The notes: generated from the sequence alone by a model not told the origin. A DNA stretch of 64,000 nt from Candidatus Acidulidesulfobacter diazotrophicus (GCA_004195025.1 SGBB01000002.1:62001-126000); one strand, 5' to 3'; numbered from the stretch's first letter, positions 46,436 through 55,525 are shown. Made by a program: numbers and translations.

Positions 46436-47509
46436 ATGAAAGAACTTGAAGATTTAAGAAATAAAATAGATAAAATAGATAAAGAATTAGTTGATATTCT
46501 TAATAAACGAGGTAAAATAGCCGTAAAAATCGGAGAAATAAAGTCAATAAATAATAAAATATATTATAATCCTGCTCGAGAAAATAAAGTATATGCAAAT
46601 GTTAAATTGCTTAATAAAGGACCATTAAAAAACGACCATTTGGTAAATATTTTTAGAGAAATAATATCGGCATGTATTTCTATTGAGGCAAGCATTAAAA
46701 TAAGCTATTTAGGACCGGAAGGCACATTTACTCATCTTGCAGCTATTAAACGTTTCGGGCAGTCAAGAACCCTCATTCCAGTTAAAACAATCGGAAATGT
46801 TTTTGACAATGTCACTAAAGGGCTTTCGGAATATGGCGTAGTTCCGGTGGAAAATACTATAGAAGGTATGGTGAATGTTACTTTAGATATGTTTGTAAAT
46901 TCCGATGTTACAATAATAGGAGAAGAGCTGATACCCATTAGCCATTTTTTATATTCTAAAGAAACAGATAAAGAAAAAATTAAAAAAATATATTCCCATC
47001 CGCAAGCGTTAGCTCAATGCAGAAATTTTCTTGAAGAAAATTTTAAAAATGCAGAATTAATTGACGCATTTTCTACGGCTGATGCTTGTAAAACTGTTAT
47101 GCAAGAAGCAGGCTCCGCAGCGATAGCTTCGGAAGCAGCGGGAAGTATCTTCGGTCTTAATGCGTTGTTTGCCCATATTGAAGATTTTGCCGGTAATTAT
47201 ACAAGATTTTTAATTATATCTAAGGGGGAAAAAACAGTTAAAACAAACAATGATAAAACCTCAATAATGTTTTCAATAAAAAATTCAGTCGGAGCTTTAT
47301 ATAAGATATTAAAACCTTTTTATGAAAATCAAATTAATATTACAAAAATAATCTCAAGACCTTCAAAAAAAACAAATTGGGATTATTTATTTTTTATAGA
47401 TGTTGATTGCCACGAATCTGAAGAAAAAATAAAAAATGCCATTGAAAACATTAAAGAATTTACTATTTTCGTTAAACTACTCGGTTCTTACGAACATGCA
47501 AATGTGTAA
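46436..47509 (+). CDS. pheA: Chorismate mutase / prephenate dehydratase
   Basis: Bifunctional enzyme on the phenylalanine branch. An AroQ chorismate mutase domain (about 1-85: LEDLRNKIDKIDKELVDILNKR) is followed by prephenate dehydratase (about 90-270: YLGPEGTFTHLAA, VPVENTIEGMVN, GNYTRFLIIS). A C-terminal ACT domain (about 275-350) starts SIMFSIKNSVGALYKIL and has SRPSKKTNWDYLFFID, the phenylalanine-feedback site. Its 357 aa are normal. The other aromatic genes lie at 54-59.6 kb. Confidence 0.95.
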   Translation: MKELEDLRNKIDKIDKELVDILNKRGKIAVKIGEIKSINNKIYYNPARENKVYANVKLLNKGPLKNDHLVNIFREIISACISIEASIKISYLGPEGTFTHLAAIKRFGQSRTLIPVKTIGNVFDNVTKGLSEYGVVPVENTIEGMVNVTLDMFVNSDVTIIGEELIPISHFLYSKETDKEKIKKIYSHPQALAQCRNFLEENFKNAELIDAFSTADACKTVMQEAGSAAIASEAAGSIFGLNALFAHIEDFAGNYTRFLIISKGEKTVKTNNDKTSIMFSIKNSVGALYKILKPFYENQINITKIISRPSKKTNWDYLFFIDVDCHESEEKIKNAIENIKEFTIFVKLLGSYEHANV

Positions 47510-47646
47510 AATTTTCCATTTATTTAAATGTAAGTAACTATAAGTTTTAAGAGTATTATGTATAGCGAAGCGTTAATTTGCAGACAGGCAATTCACTTGA
47601 ACTTAATAAAAATTATATAATTGTTACAATTAGTTTAATAATTAAT

Positions 47647-48531
47647 ATGGATAAAAATTTATTTAAAGATAAATTAGAAAATAACGAATTTGTTTATACT
47701 TCCGAAGTTTCTCCGGAAAGAGGAACCGATTTGTCTAAAATTAAAATTATTTTAAAATCGTTAAAAGATAAAATAACGGCTTTTAATGTTACCGACAATC
47801 AAGGGGCTAATATGAAAATGTCATCGTTAGCCGCTTCGATATATATTAAAAGCATCGGAGGGGAACCAATTTTTCAGCAAACATGCAGAGATAGAAACAG
47901 AATGGCTCTTGAATCCGATCTTCTCGGCGCTTCGGCGCTTGGAATAAATAATGTTCTTACTCTGACGGGAGACTATATAACTTTTGGCGATCATAAACAT
48001 GCAAAACCTGTTTACGATATAGATTCGGTTAATTTAATAGAAATTATTAAAGGACTTAACAGCGGATACGATATGAACGGCAATCATTTAAACGGTAAAA
48101 CCGATTTTTACATAGGGGCGGCTGTAAATCCCGAATCAAACCCATTGGAGCCGCAGCTTATGAAATTTGAAAAGAAAATAAAAGCAGGATGTAATTTTTT
48201 TCAGACTCAAGCTGTTTTTTCCGTTGAGAATTTTGAAAAATTTTATAATTATTATAAAAATTATAACAATATAAAAATTATAGCGGGTATATTTATATTA
48301 AAATCTGCAAAAGTTGCAAGATTTATGAATAAAAATATACCCGGAATATATATACCTCAATCAATCGTTGATGAACTTGAGAATTCAAAAGACCCTTTAA
48401 AAACAGGAATTGAAATTTCTGCGCGAGTTGCAAAGGGTTTAAAAAATAAAGTAAACGGATTGCATATTATGGCGTTTGGAATAGAAGATTCCATACCTAA
48501 TTTTTTAAAAAATTTTGAAGAAGAAGAATAA
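47647..48531 (+). CDS. metF: 5,10-methylenetetrahydrofolate reductase
   Basis: FAD-dependent reductase forming methyl-THF. TSEVSPERGTDLSK, NVTDNQGANMKMSSLAAS, QQTCRDRNRMALESDLLGA and LTLTGDYITFGDHKHA are characteristic of the short anaerobe-type MetF. I start at ATG 47647 (MDKNLF); the frame is open back to 47578 but the extra 23 residues do not fit the family. It would partner with MetV, encoded at 53294, as in acetogens. Together with FolD this gives part of the methyl branch of the Wood-Ljungdahl pathway. Confidence 0.9.
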   Translation: MDKNLFKDKLENNEFVYTSEVSPERGTDLSKIKIILKSLKDKITAFNVTDNQGANMKMSSLAASIYIKSIGGEPIFQQTCRDRNRMALESDLLGASALGINNVLTLTGDYITFGDHKHAKPVYDIDSVNLIEIIKGLNSGYDMNGNHLNGKTDFYIGAAVNPESNPLEPQLMKFEKKIKAGCNFFQTQAVFSVENFEKFYNYYKNYNNIKIIAGIFILKSAKVARFMNKNIPGIYIPQSIVDELENSKDPLKTGIEISARVAKGLKNKVNGLHIMAFGIEDSIPNFLKNFEEEE

Positions 48532-48832
48532 AATGATAAATACACATATATTGCATTATACACAAGATTATACACAGGAAATTTAAAATTAATATTTAAT
48601 ATCAAGACTACATAAATACAGCGTTCAATCTATATAACTATTTCTTATAAATTAGTGAAAATATAATTGTCACAGATATTGGTGCATATTAATGCCTTAC
48701 AGTTTTTTATAAGTTATGTCGGCAATTTTGAGTTAAATAAATAATTTTTAAAATATACGACTCTGTTTTAAAAATCTAATTAAAAATAATTTACAAAAAA
48801 ATAATATATGATAAATAATTTATAAAATAGCA
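48532..48832. other. AT-rich intergenic stretch between metF and the por promoter
   Basis: About 300 bases of A/T-rich DNA. I see no gene, RNA or repeat core in it. Together with the por leader it makes a gene-free region of 525 bp, the largest in the window. Confidence 0.5.
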
Positions 48833-48861
48833 TTGACATTGGTTTTTAAATAAGTTATAAT
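48833..48861 (+). promoter_or_regulatory. Consensus sigma-70 promoter of the por operon
   Basis: Perfect TTGACA at 48833-48838 and perfect TATAAT at 48856-48861 with the ideal 17-nt spacer. It is the strongest promoter match I see in the window. It predicts a leader of about 190 nt before the first por gene. Confidence 0.85.
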
Positions 48862-49005
48862 TTTTATAACGATGATGTAAAAATATAATATAGATAAAAA
48901 AATATATACTTTAATTTTTTTATTTATATTATAATATGTATAATGTAATAAGCAAAATGTATGTAGTGTATTCATATATATTTAAGATGATTTATTAAAT
49001 TAAAA

Positions 49006-49043
49006 AATAAAATAAAATAAAATAAAATAAAATAAAATAAAAT
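49006..49043 (+). repeat. AAAAT pentanucleotide microsatellite before porC
   Basis: About seven successive copies of AAAAT, running directly into AAGGATATAAATT and the ATG at 49057. It sits in the untranslated leader of the por operon, where changes in repeat number would alter distance and structure near the ribosome binding site. Confidence 0.8.
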
Positions 49044-49056
49044 AAGGATATAAATT

Positions 49057-49623
49057 ATGAAAGAAGTTAGAATACACGGAAGAGGCGGTCAAGGTTCTGT
49101 AACTATGGCATCTATTCTTGCTATAAGTTTTTTTGATGACGGAAAATACTGTCAGGCTTTTCCGTCATTCGGCTCCGAAAGAACTGGCGCCCCTGTCCAA
49201 GCTTTTGCAAGAGTATCGGACATGCCTATCAGAACAAGACATCAGATTTATAACCCTGATTATATTATAGTACAGGATGTTACTTTGATAAATTCCGTGT
49301 CTGTCGCTAAGGGACTTAAAGACGGCGGAAAGTTAATAATAAATACCGAAGCTGATATAAAAGAAATTATTAAAAATTTTGATAATATTAATGAGTCTAA
49401 TATTATATTATTTCCTGCTTTAAAAATAGCAATGAAAATATTAGGTAAGCCGATAGTTAATACTACTCTCTTAGGCGCTTTTTCTGCTATTACCGGAGAA
49501 GTTGCCATTGGTTCGGTCAAAAAAGAAATAGAATCAAGGTTTAATTCAAAGTTAGGAAAAATTAACGCTGATGCTGCGCAGGCTGCTTACGATTATGTTA
49601 AAGGAGGAAAAATTGGATTTTAA
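49057..49623 (+). CDS. porC: 2-oxoacid (pyruvate):ferredoxin oxidoreductase subunit gamma
   Basis: Gamma subunit of a four-subunit oxidoreductase reversibly linking pyruvate, CoA and ferredoxin to acetyl-CoA and CO2. HGRGGQGSVTMASILA at residues 7-22 and the following FPSFGSERTGAPVQAFARVSD are the family signatures. Its 188 aa are normal. AAGGA lies before the ATG, next to the AAAAT microsatellite. It is first in the order gamma-delta-alpha-beta and overlaps delta by 11 nt. Pyruvate as substrate is inferred from similarity of the set and its context. Confidence 0.92.
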   Translation: MKEVRIHGRGGQGSVTMASILAISFFDDGKYCQAFPSFGSERTGAPVQAFARVSDMPIRTRHQIYNPDYIIVQDVTLINSVSVAKGLKDGGKLIINTEADIKEIIKNFDNINESNIILFPALKIAMKILGKPIVNTTLLGAFSAITGEVAIGSVKKEIESRFNSKLGKINADAAQAAYDYVKGGKIGF

Positions 49624-49876
49624 ATTAGGCATTATAGCCCGACCGGGAGCTGCTCTTGCAAATAAAACAGGGTCGTTTAGAAGCGAAATTCCCGTATTTA
49701 AATTAGATAAATGTACAGGTTGCGATCTTTGCATATATTATTGCCCTGAAGGTGTGGTCTTTGGTGATAAAAAGACTAAAAAGTATAGTTTTGACGAGGA
49801 TTATTGCAAAGGATGCGGTATTTGCGCAGAAGAATGTCCAGCTAAAGATATTGATATGATCCTTGTTGAAAAATAA
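49613..49876 (+). CDS. porD: 2-oxoacid (pyruvate):ferredoxin oxidoreductase subunit delta
   Basis: Ferredoxin-like subunit with two [4Fe-4S] motifs, CTGCDLCIYYCP and CKGCGICAEECP, that relay electrons to external ferredoxin. I place the start at TTG 49613, 5 nt after AGGAGG at 49602-49607, giving 87 aa beginning MDFKLGIIARPGAAL. The frame is open upstream to 49571, but that part is inside gamma. The 11-nt overlap with gamma indicates coupled translation. Confidence 0.92.
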   Translation: MDFKLGIIARPGAALANKTGSFRSEIPVFKLDKCTGCDLCIYYCPEGVVFGDKKTKKYSFDEDYCKGCGICAEECPAKDIDMILVEK

Positions 49877-49946
49877 TTATAAAGAATAAAACAACAAAAT
49901 ATATTTAAGCTATTTAAAATTTAAATTAAAAAATGGTGAAATAATT

Positions 49947-51131
49947 ATGAAAAAAGTCATGGAAGGTTCAATGGCAATTTCAGACAGTATCAGAATGGCC
50001 GAACCTAAAGTAATTTCTGCCTATCCCATTACTCCTCAAACTCATATAGTGGAACATCTTTCTCAAATGGTTGCAGACGGTGATTTAAAAGCAGAATATA
50101 TTATGGTTGAGAGCGAACATTCGGCTGCTTCGGTTGTTTTAGGCGCCAGTGCTTGCGGCGTAAGAACTTATACCGCTACTGCAGCGCAAGGCTTGTTATA
50201 TATGGAAGAAGTTATTTATAATATTGCAGGCATGCGTTTGCCTGTTGTTATGACAGTTGCCAACAGAGCCGTTTCAGCTCCTATAAGCATATGGAACGAT
50301 ATGCAGGATTCTATGGCATTAAGAGATTCGGGAGCAATTCAGTTAGTTGCAGAAAATAACCAAGAGGCTTACGATATGCATATTCAGGCGTATAAAATTG
50401 CAGAAAATCCTGATGTTATGCTTCCTGTTATAGTTTGCGTTGACGGTTTTGTGCTGACTCATACTTTTGAAGTTGTTGACACCATTGACCATATTGAAAA
50501 AGTTAGAGAATATTTACCTCCGTTAAATATGCAATATAAACTTGATGTAAATAATCCTTATTCTTTCGGTACGGTAGCAGAACCTTCTATATATCATGAA
50601 GCCAGATATAATCTTTCAAACGCGATAAATAATTCTAAAAGCATTATAGTTAACGCTGCAAACGAATATAAAGAAATGTTTGGAAAATATGAAGGAGCTC
50701 TTATTGACCCTTATAAAATGGATGATGCAGATACTGTTATTGTTGCAATGGGCTCCGTTCTCGGCACGATTAAAGATGTTGTAGATGAATTAAGAGAATC
50801 AGGTAAAAAAATAGGCGTTCTTAAAGTCAGATCATTTAGACCTTTTCCTTCAGACGAAATTGTTAATGCATTAAAAAATATTAAAAATGCTATTGTTATA
50901 GAAAAAGCGGTATCTCTTGGAAAAGGCGGAATATTATCCTGTGAAATAAGAGATGCTTTGTATCAGCGCAAAGTTAATTCAGTCAATGTAAACGGCTATA
51001 TATTAGGACTCGGCGGAAGAGATATAACCCCACAAAATATATATGACCTTATTATGAAAGCTGAAAAAGAGGAAAATATAGACGGAGAATTTTTTGGTTT
51101 AAATAATGAATTGTTAAATAAAGTATTTTAA
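49947..51131 (+). CDS. porA: 2-oxoacid (pyruvate):ferredoxin oxidoreductase subunit alpha
   Basis: Alpha subunit (394 aa) with the pyrimidine-binding part of the TPP site. Characteristic stretches are VISAYPITPQTHIVEHL, VESEHSAASVVLGASACGVRTYTATAAQGLLYM and DSMALRDSGAIQLVAENNQEAYD. The C-terminal transketolase-like domain has VIVAMGSVLGTIKDVVDELR and GVLKVRSFRPFPSDEI. The YPITPQT sequence, with the Thr near the substrate, supports a pyruvate-type enzyme, but 2-oxoglutarate or branched-chain forms share most features. Confidence 0.92.
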   Translation: MKKVMEGSMAISDSIRMAEPKVISAYPITPQTHIVEHLSQMVADGDLKAEYIMVESEHSAASVVLGASACGVRTYTATAAQGLLYMEEVIYNIAGMRLPVVMTVANRAVSAPISIWNDMQDSMALRDSGAIQLVAENNQEAYDMHIQAYKIAENPDVMLPVIVCVDGFVLTHTFEVVDTIDHIEKVREYLPPLNMQYKLDVNNPYSFGTVAEPSIYHEARYNLSNAINNSKSIIVNAANEYKEMFGKYEGALIDPYKMDDADTVIVAMGSVLGTIKDVVDELRESGKKIGVLKVRSFRPFPSDEIVNALKNIKNAIVIEKAVSLGKGGILSCEIRDALYQRKVNSVNVNGYILGLGGRDITPQNIYDLIMKAEKEENIDGEFFGLNNELLNKVF

Positions 51132-51267
51132 AAATAAAATATGAATTTTGAAAATTTAAAATATAATTGTTAATTTCATTCTACTTGTTAAAATAAAATA
51201 AAAATTTTTAATTAATAGAACAATAATAATAAAATATTCTAATTTTTTTGAATATAATTGAATACAA

Positions 51268-51292
51268 AATTTAATTTGAGGCAAATTAAATT
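51268..51292 (+). promoter_or_regulatory. Perfect 11-bp hairpin between porA and porB
   Basis: AATTTAATTTG-AGG-CAAATTAAATT, a perfect inverted repeat with a 3-nt loop, 30 nt before the porB start in the 190-nt gap that splits the operon. It could be an operator, an RNA processing or stability site, or attenuate read-through. No T-tract follows. Confidence 0.5.
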
Positions 51293-51321
51293 AATAATAT
51301 TAACGATGAGGTATATAAATT

Positions 51322-52230
51322 ATGTTAACAAATATGCTGACAAAAGAAGACACTCATAAACAGATGTTTACTATGGGTCATTCCGGGTGTTCAGGATGCT
51401 CTCAAACTATGGCGGTAAGACTGATTACGGAGGTTCTTGGAAAAAATACTATTGCAACATCCGCTACCGGCTGTTTGGAAGTTATTTCTGCAAAATTTCC
51501 CGAATCGTCATGGAATATTCCATGGATTCATTCTTTGTTTGAAAATTCTGCCGCTGTTGCTTCAGGAATTGAAGCTGCATTGCAGATTACAGGAAAAAAA
51601 GAAGGTATAACCGTATTGGCGCAAGCAGGCGACGGGGGAACAGCCGATATCGGTCTTCAAGCTTTGAGCGGAATGTTTGAAAGGAACCATGATGTACTTT
51701 ATGTTTGTTATGATAATGGTGCATATATGAATACAGGATATCAGAGAAGCGGTTTAACACCTTATGACGCTTTTACCAGCACAAGCCCCTCAGGCAAAAT
51801 ATCTTTTGGTAATAACAGACCTAAAAAATATATGCCTGAAATAGCTATGGCCCACAGAATACCATATACAGCTGTTGCTTCGGTAGGATATCCTATGGAT
51901 TTGCAAAAGAAAGTAAAAAAGACTATGTCTATAAAAGGTTCTAAGTATCTTCAAGTAGATGTTCCATGTACGCCGGGTTGGAAGTATGAACCGAGATATT
52001 CGGTAAAAATAGCGCAGCTTGGAGTCCAAAGCGGGCTTTACCCGTTATTCGAAGCTGAATATGATAAAATTATTTCTGTAAAGAAAATCGGCAAGAAAGT
52101 CCCTGTTGAAGAATACCTTAAGCTGCAGGGAAGATTTAAACATTTATTTAAAGATGAAGCAGGCAAAGCTGAAATTGAAAAAATTCAAAAAATTGCCGAT
52201 GAAAATATTGAACGGTATGGTTTACTTTGA
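51322..52230 (+). CDS. porB: 2-oxoacid (pyruvate):ferredoxin oxidoreductase subunit beta
   Basis: TPP- and [4Fe-4S]-binding subunit (302 aa). GHSGCSGCSQTMAVR and ATGCLEV supply three cluster cysteines and DVPCTPGWKYEP the fourth. AQAGDGGTADIGLQALSGM and DNGAYMNTGYQRSG form the TPP/Mg site. Start ATG 51322 has GAGG about 10 nt upstream. A 190-nt gap containing a perfect hairpin separates it from alpha. Its stop overlaps the folD ATG (TGATG), tying oxidoreductase expression to folate enzymes. Confidence 0.93.
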   Translation: MLTNMLTKEDTHKQMFTMGHSGCSGCSQTMAVRLITEVLGKNTIATSATGCLEVISAKFPESSWNIPWIHSLFENSAAVASGIEAALQITGKKEGITVLAQAGDGGTADIGLQALSGMFERNHDVLYVCYDNGAYMNTGYQRSGLTPYDAFTSTSPSGKISFGNNRPKKYMPEIAMAHRIPYTAVASVGYPMDLQKKVKKTMSIKGSKYLQVDVPCTPGWKYEPRYSVKIAQLGVQSGLYPLFEAEYDKIISVKKIGKKVPVEEYLKLQGRFKHLFKDEAGKAEIEKIQKIADENIERYGLL

Positions 52231-53078
52231 TGACCGATACTAAAATTATTGACGGTAAAAAAATTGCCGCCGATATTGAATTATCTTTAAAAGAAAAGAT
52301 TGATTATTTAAAAAATAACGGGATTGTCCCATGTATATACGTTATACTTATAGGGGATAATCCCGCTTCTGTTATATATGTAAGAAATAAAGAAAATGCG
52401 GCAAAAAGATGTGGAATATTATCGGAAAAAATTATCCTTCCCGTTGATGTTTCCGAAGATGAATTGTTAAACAAAATTAATGAATTAAATGACAATCCTT
52501 TAGTTCATGGAATACTTGTTCAACTGCCTGTTCCTCCGCACATAGACGAAAATAAAATAATGGAAACAATCTGCGTCAATAAAGATGTTGACGGATTTCA
52601 TCCTTTTAACGAAGGAAAGATTTTCACCGGAAATTCAAGTTTTTATCCATGTACTCCTTTCGGCATTATAAAAATGTTGGATTATTCTAATATTGAGTTA
52701 ACCGGTAAAAATGTTATAATAGTAGGTCAGAGTATTATAGTAGGTAAGCCATTGTCTATTATGCTTATGAATAGATATGCGACCGTCAGCGTTCTTAATA
52801 TTTATACAGGCGATATAAGACGCTGGACTAAAATGGCTGATATTTTGATTTCTGCTACAGGTAAAGCGCATTTGATTGACGATAGCTTTGTAAAAGACGG
52901 TGCCGTCATAATTGATGTCGGAATAACTAAGCTGAACGGAAAAATTTGCGGGGATGTCAATTTTGACAGCGTTATTGAAAAAGTATCAAAAATAACGCCT
53001 GTTCCAGGCGGCGTAGGTCCTGTAACCGTGTCGGTACTAATGGAAAATACCGTTAATGCCGCTTTTAAATTTTTATAA
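52230..53078 (+). CDS. folD: Methylenetetrahydrofolate dehydrogenase / cyclohydrolase
   Basis: Bifunctional FolD interconverting methylene-, methenyl- and 10-formyl-THF. The catalytic Lys is in YVRNKENAAKRCGI. NPLVHGILVQLPVPPHI, DVDGFHPFNEGKI and PCTPFGI follow, and the NADP loop is IVGQSIIVGKPLSIML, with Gln-Ser instead of the usual Arg-Ser. PVPGGVGPVTVSVLMENTV ends the protein. ATG 52230 overlaps the porB stop by one base; TTG 52227 is also open. It supplies the C1 interconversion step between formyl-THF and MetF. Confidence 0.94.
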   Translation: MTDTKIIDGKKIAADIELSLKEKIDYLKNNGIVPCIYVILIGDNPASVIYVRNKENAAKRCGILSEKIILPVDVSEDELLNKINELNDNPLVHGILVQLPVPPHIDENKIMETICVNKDVDGFHPFNEGKIFTGNSSFYPCTPFGIIKMLDYSNIELTGKNVIIVGQSIIVGKPLSIMLMNRYATVSVLNIYTGDIRRWTKMADILISATGKAHLIDDSFVKDGAVIIDVGITKLNGKICGDVNFDSVIEKVSKITPVPGGVGPVTVSVLMENTVNAAFKFL

Positions 53079-53200
53079 ATAAATTATAAAAATTATTTTT
53101 CGGATTTAAATTTAATAATTAATATTGTATTTAATATTAACATTTTAAAAAGTTTTATAATGCTAAACTAAGTTAAGTAATAAGCAATATAAACGATAGA

Positions 53201-53242
53201 TATATCTTTAAATTAATAAATATATATCTTTAAATTAATAAA
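53201..53242. repeat. Two direct copies of a 20-bp AT-rich unit
   Basis: TATATCTTTAAATTAATAAA occurs at 53201-53220 and again at 53223-53242, 22-nt period, within the 215-nt gap between folD and metV. Probably slippage; a regulatory role is possible but unsupported. Confidence 0.6.
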
Positions 53243-53293
53243 TTAATATTTAATTTCATCATGATAAATTAAATTAAATATACTATATATACT

Positions 53294-53956
53294 ATGATAG
53301 TAACAAAACAAAAAATATTAGACGATATTATAAAAAAAATTAAGGGTTCTGTTTTTATATTCGGATGCGGTATATGTTCCGACACATCAAGGACAGGCGG
53401 TCCTAAAGAAGTAGAGGCAATGCGGAAAACTCTTGAGTCAAATAATATAAAAGTGAACGGCGCATACGTTATTGACGCGATGTGCCATTTGCAAAAAGTA
53501 AAAAAAGCTATAAGAGATAATAAAGAAGGTATTGAATCATCCGAATCCGTTCTTGTTCTATCATGCGGCAGCGGTGTTCAGTCTGCCGTTAATTCTATTA
53601 ATTTAATAGATAAGCATAAAAAGATTGTTTCGGGTGTTGACACTATGTTTATTGGAAATATTGAATCGTTGTCATCGTTGAAAGAAATGTGTTCTTTATG
53701 CGGTCAATGTGTTTTAAACGAAACATCGGGCATTTGTCCTGTTACATTATGTCCAAAAGGACTTTTAAACGGTCCTTGCGGAGGGATGAAAAATTATAAA
53801 TGCGAAGTTGACGAAAATTTAGATTGCGTATGGGTTAAGATTTATGAAAGATCATCTATTCAGAATTCTTTAGAAGATATTAAAAAAATTGCTTCTCCAA
53901 AAGATTATTCCGTTAAACAGCCCGTCGGCTCCATAAAATTTAAAGGTTCGCATTAA
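53294..53956 (+). CDS. metV: Methylenetetrahydrofolate reductase C-terminal zinc-binding protein (MetV)
   Basis: Cys-rich 220-aa protein of the MTHFR_C family, the MetV partner that forms a complex with MetF in acetogens and related anaerobes. Conserved parts are FIFGCGICSDTSRTGG, VIDAMCHLQKV, SVLVLSCGSGVQSA and a cysteine-rich section CSLCGQC...CPVTLCPKGLLNGPCGG. MetF lies 5 kb upstream, beyond the por genes. MetV is thought to connect MetF to iron-sulfur or flavin electron donors; the actual donor here is unknown. Confidence 0.85.
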   Translation: MIVTKQKILDDIIKKIKGSVFIFGCGICSDTSRTGGPKEVEAMRKTLESNNIKVNGAYVIDAMCHLQKVKKAIRDNKEGIESSESVLVLSCGSGVQSAVNSINLIDKHKKIVSGVDTMFIGNIESLSSLKEMCSLCGQCVLNETSGICPVTLCPKGLLNGPCGGMKNYKCEVDENLDCVWVKIYERSSIQNSLEDIKKIASPKDYSVKQPVGSIKFKGSH

Positions 53957-53992
53957 TTTCATTTATTTATATTTGTTTATTAATAATTTCTA

Positions 53993-54012
53993 ATGGCGGG
54001 AATCCGGAATAA
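53993..54012. repeat. Dispersed repeat, copy I (degenerate half)
   Basis: TGGCGGGAATCCGGAATAAA, close to the GCGGGAATCCAG half of the repeat core, with no matching second arm. Located between metV and hisC. Weak, kept because it fits the family and is GC-rich in AT-rich DNA. Confidence 0.35.
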
Positions 54013-54126
54013 AATTTTATACCGGCAATTTTGGGATAATATGAATTACATTAGATTTATGATACAATTTAAATAAAAATATTTAGCAATAGCAAAAATA
54101 TTAGATATTCGGAGGAATAATATAAG

Positions 54127-55230
54127 ATGCCGTTTGAAATTAAATCGCCTGATTATATATACAAAATTGAGCCTTATATACCGGGAAAACCCGTAGAAGA
54201 GGTGGAACGGGAAAAAGGTCTTAAAAATATCGTCAAACTGGCATCTAATGAAAATCCGCTCGGACCGTCTCCTCTTGCCGTTAAAGCTATTAGAAATCAT
54301 TTAAAAAATTTGAATAGATATCCCGACGGTTCAGGTTTTTATTTAAAAAAAGACTTAAGCGAATATTTTAAGAATTATAAATTAAAAGCAGAAAATTTTA
54401 TATTGGGAAACGGTTCAAATGAACTCATAGATATTGCCGTCAGAACTTTTTGCAATAAAGATGAAAATATTATTGCCCCGTTCCCTTCTTTTGTTGCTTA
54501 CTATCTGGCAGCAGAGCAGCTTGGTTTAAAATTAAAAATTTCAAATTTATCAAAAGATTATAAGCTTGATTTAAATTCAATGCTAAAATTTATTGATAAT
54601 AAAACTAAAATAATTTTTGTTTCAAATCCTAATAATCCGACAGGCACATATTATAAATCTAAAGAAATATTACAATTTATAAAGAACGTTAGAAAAGATA
54701 TATTGGTTATAGTTGACGAAGCTTATATAGAATATATCAATGAATCAATTTTAGATTTAATTTCTTTTGAAGAATACGGCAATGTTCTTATACTGAGGAC
54801 ATTTTCAAAAGCATACGGTCTTGCAGGCTTGAGGATCGGTTACGGTATTGCCTGTAAAGAGCTGCTATCGCTTATGGATAGAGTAAGGGAACCGTTTAAT
54901 GTTAATTCTTTGTCTTTAGCGGCAGGACAGGCGGCATTAAAAGACGAAGATTTTATCAAAAAAGTTATTTCTGTCAATGATGCCGAAAAAAAATATTTAT
55001 ACGGTGAATTTCAATTATTAAATATAGATTATGTTGAAACAGGCGCTAATTTCATTCTTGTTGATTTAAAAGACAATAAAGCTGTTGATATAAACGAAAA
55101 ATTATTAAATAAAGGCGTAATCGTAAGACCTATGAACAGATTTGGCTATGAAAACATGATAAGAATAACCATAGGAAAGCACAATGAAAATTTAAAGTTG
55201 ATTAGAGCGTTAAAGTCTATTATAATGTAA
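54127..55230 (+). CDS. hisC: Histidinol-phosphate aminotransferase
   Basis: PLP-dependent class I/II aminotransferase. KLASNENPLGPSPLAV, LNRYPDGSG, NGSNELIDIAVRTF, VSNPNNPTGTYY, VDEAYIEYI and LRTFSKAYGLAGLRIGYG, with the PLP Lys, are all typical HisC. Its 367 aa are normal. No other histidine genes are near. In several deltaproteobacteria a HisC-type enzyme sits with aroF/tyrA/aroA and may transaminate aromatic 2-oxo acids, which is plausible here. GGAGG lies about 9 nt before the ATG. Confidence 0.93.
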   Translation: MPFEIKSPDYIYKIEPYIPGKPVEEVEREKGLKNIVKLASNENPLGPSPLAVKAIRNHLKNLNRYPDGSGFYLKKDLSEYFKNYKLKAENFILGNGSNELIDIAVRTFCNKDENIIAPFPSFVAYYLAAEQLGLKLKISNLSKDYKLDLNSMLKFIDNKTKIIFVSNPNNPTGTYYKSKEILQFIKNVRKDILVIVDEAYIEYINESILDLISFEEYGNVLILRTFSKAYGLAGLRIGYGIACKELLSLMDRVREPFNVNSLSLAAGQAALKDEDFIKKVISVNDAEKKYLYGEFQLLNIDYVETGANFILVDLKDNKAVDINEKLLNKGVIVRPMNRFGYENMIRITIGKHNENLKLIRALKSIIM

Positions 55231-55423
55231 AAAAATGGTTAAAATTAATTTAAAAAATAAAGACTAAATAATGCGGTGTTCATCTAAATTTTATTAAACA
55301 ATAATAATAAATTAAATTATTTAGCTATAAACAATAATGATTAAACAATAATAATAAAATAATAATAAATAAATAATAAATAAATAAATCTTAAATATTT
55401 TTAATAAACGTATATAATATATA

Positions 55424-55525
55424 TATCCTTTAATCCTGCAATAGGAAATAATTACTTCTATAACTCCGCTCCACTTGCGGGAGGGGAGTTAATTATGATT
55501 TCTATCGCAAAATTATATATAATGT
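55424..55525. repeat. Modular intergenic repeat, copy C
   Basis: Ends ATCCTTTAATCCTGCAATAGGAAATAATT and AATTATGATTTCTATCGCAAAA are imperfect inverted repeats related to the ends of copies B and D. The centre is a different hairpin, AACTCCGCTCC-ACTTGC-GGGAGGGGAGTT (55462-55490). It occupies the middle of the 427-bp gap before aroF; the rest of that gap is low-complexity A/T. Confidence 0.65.
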
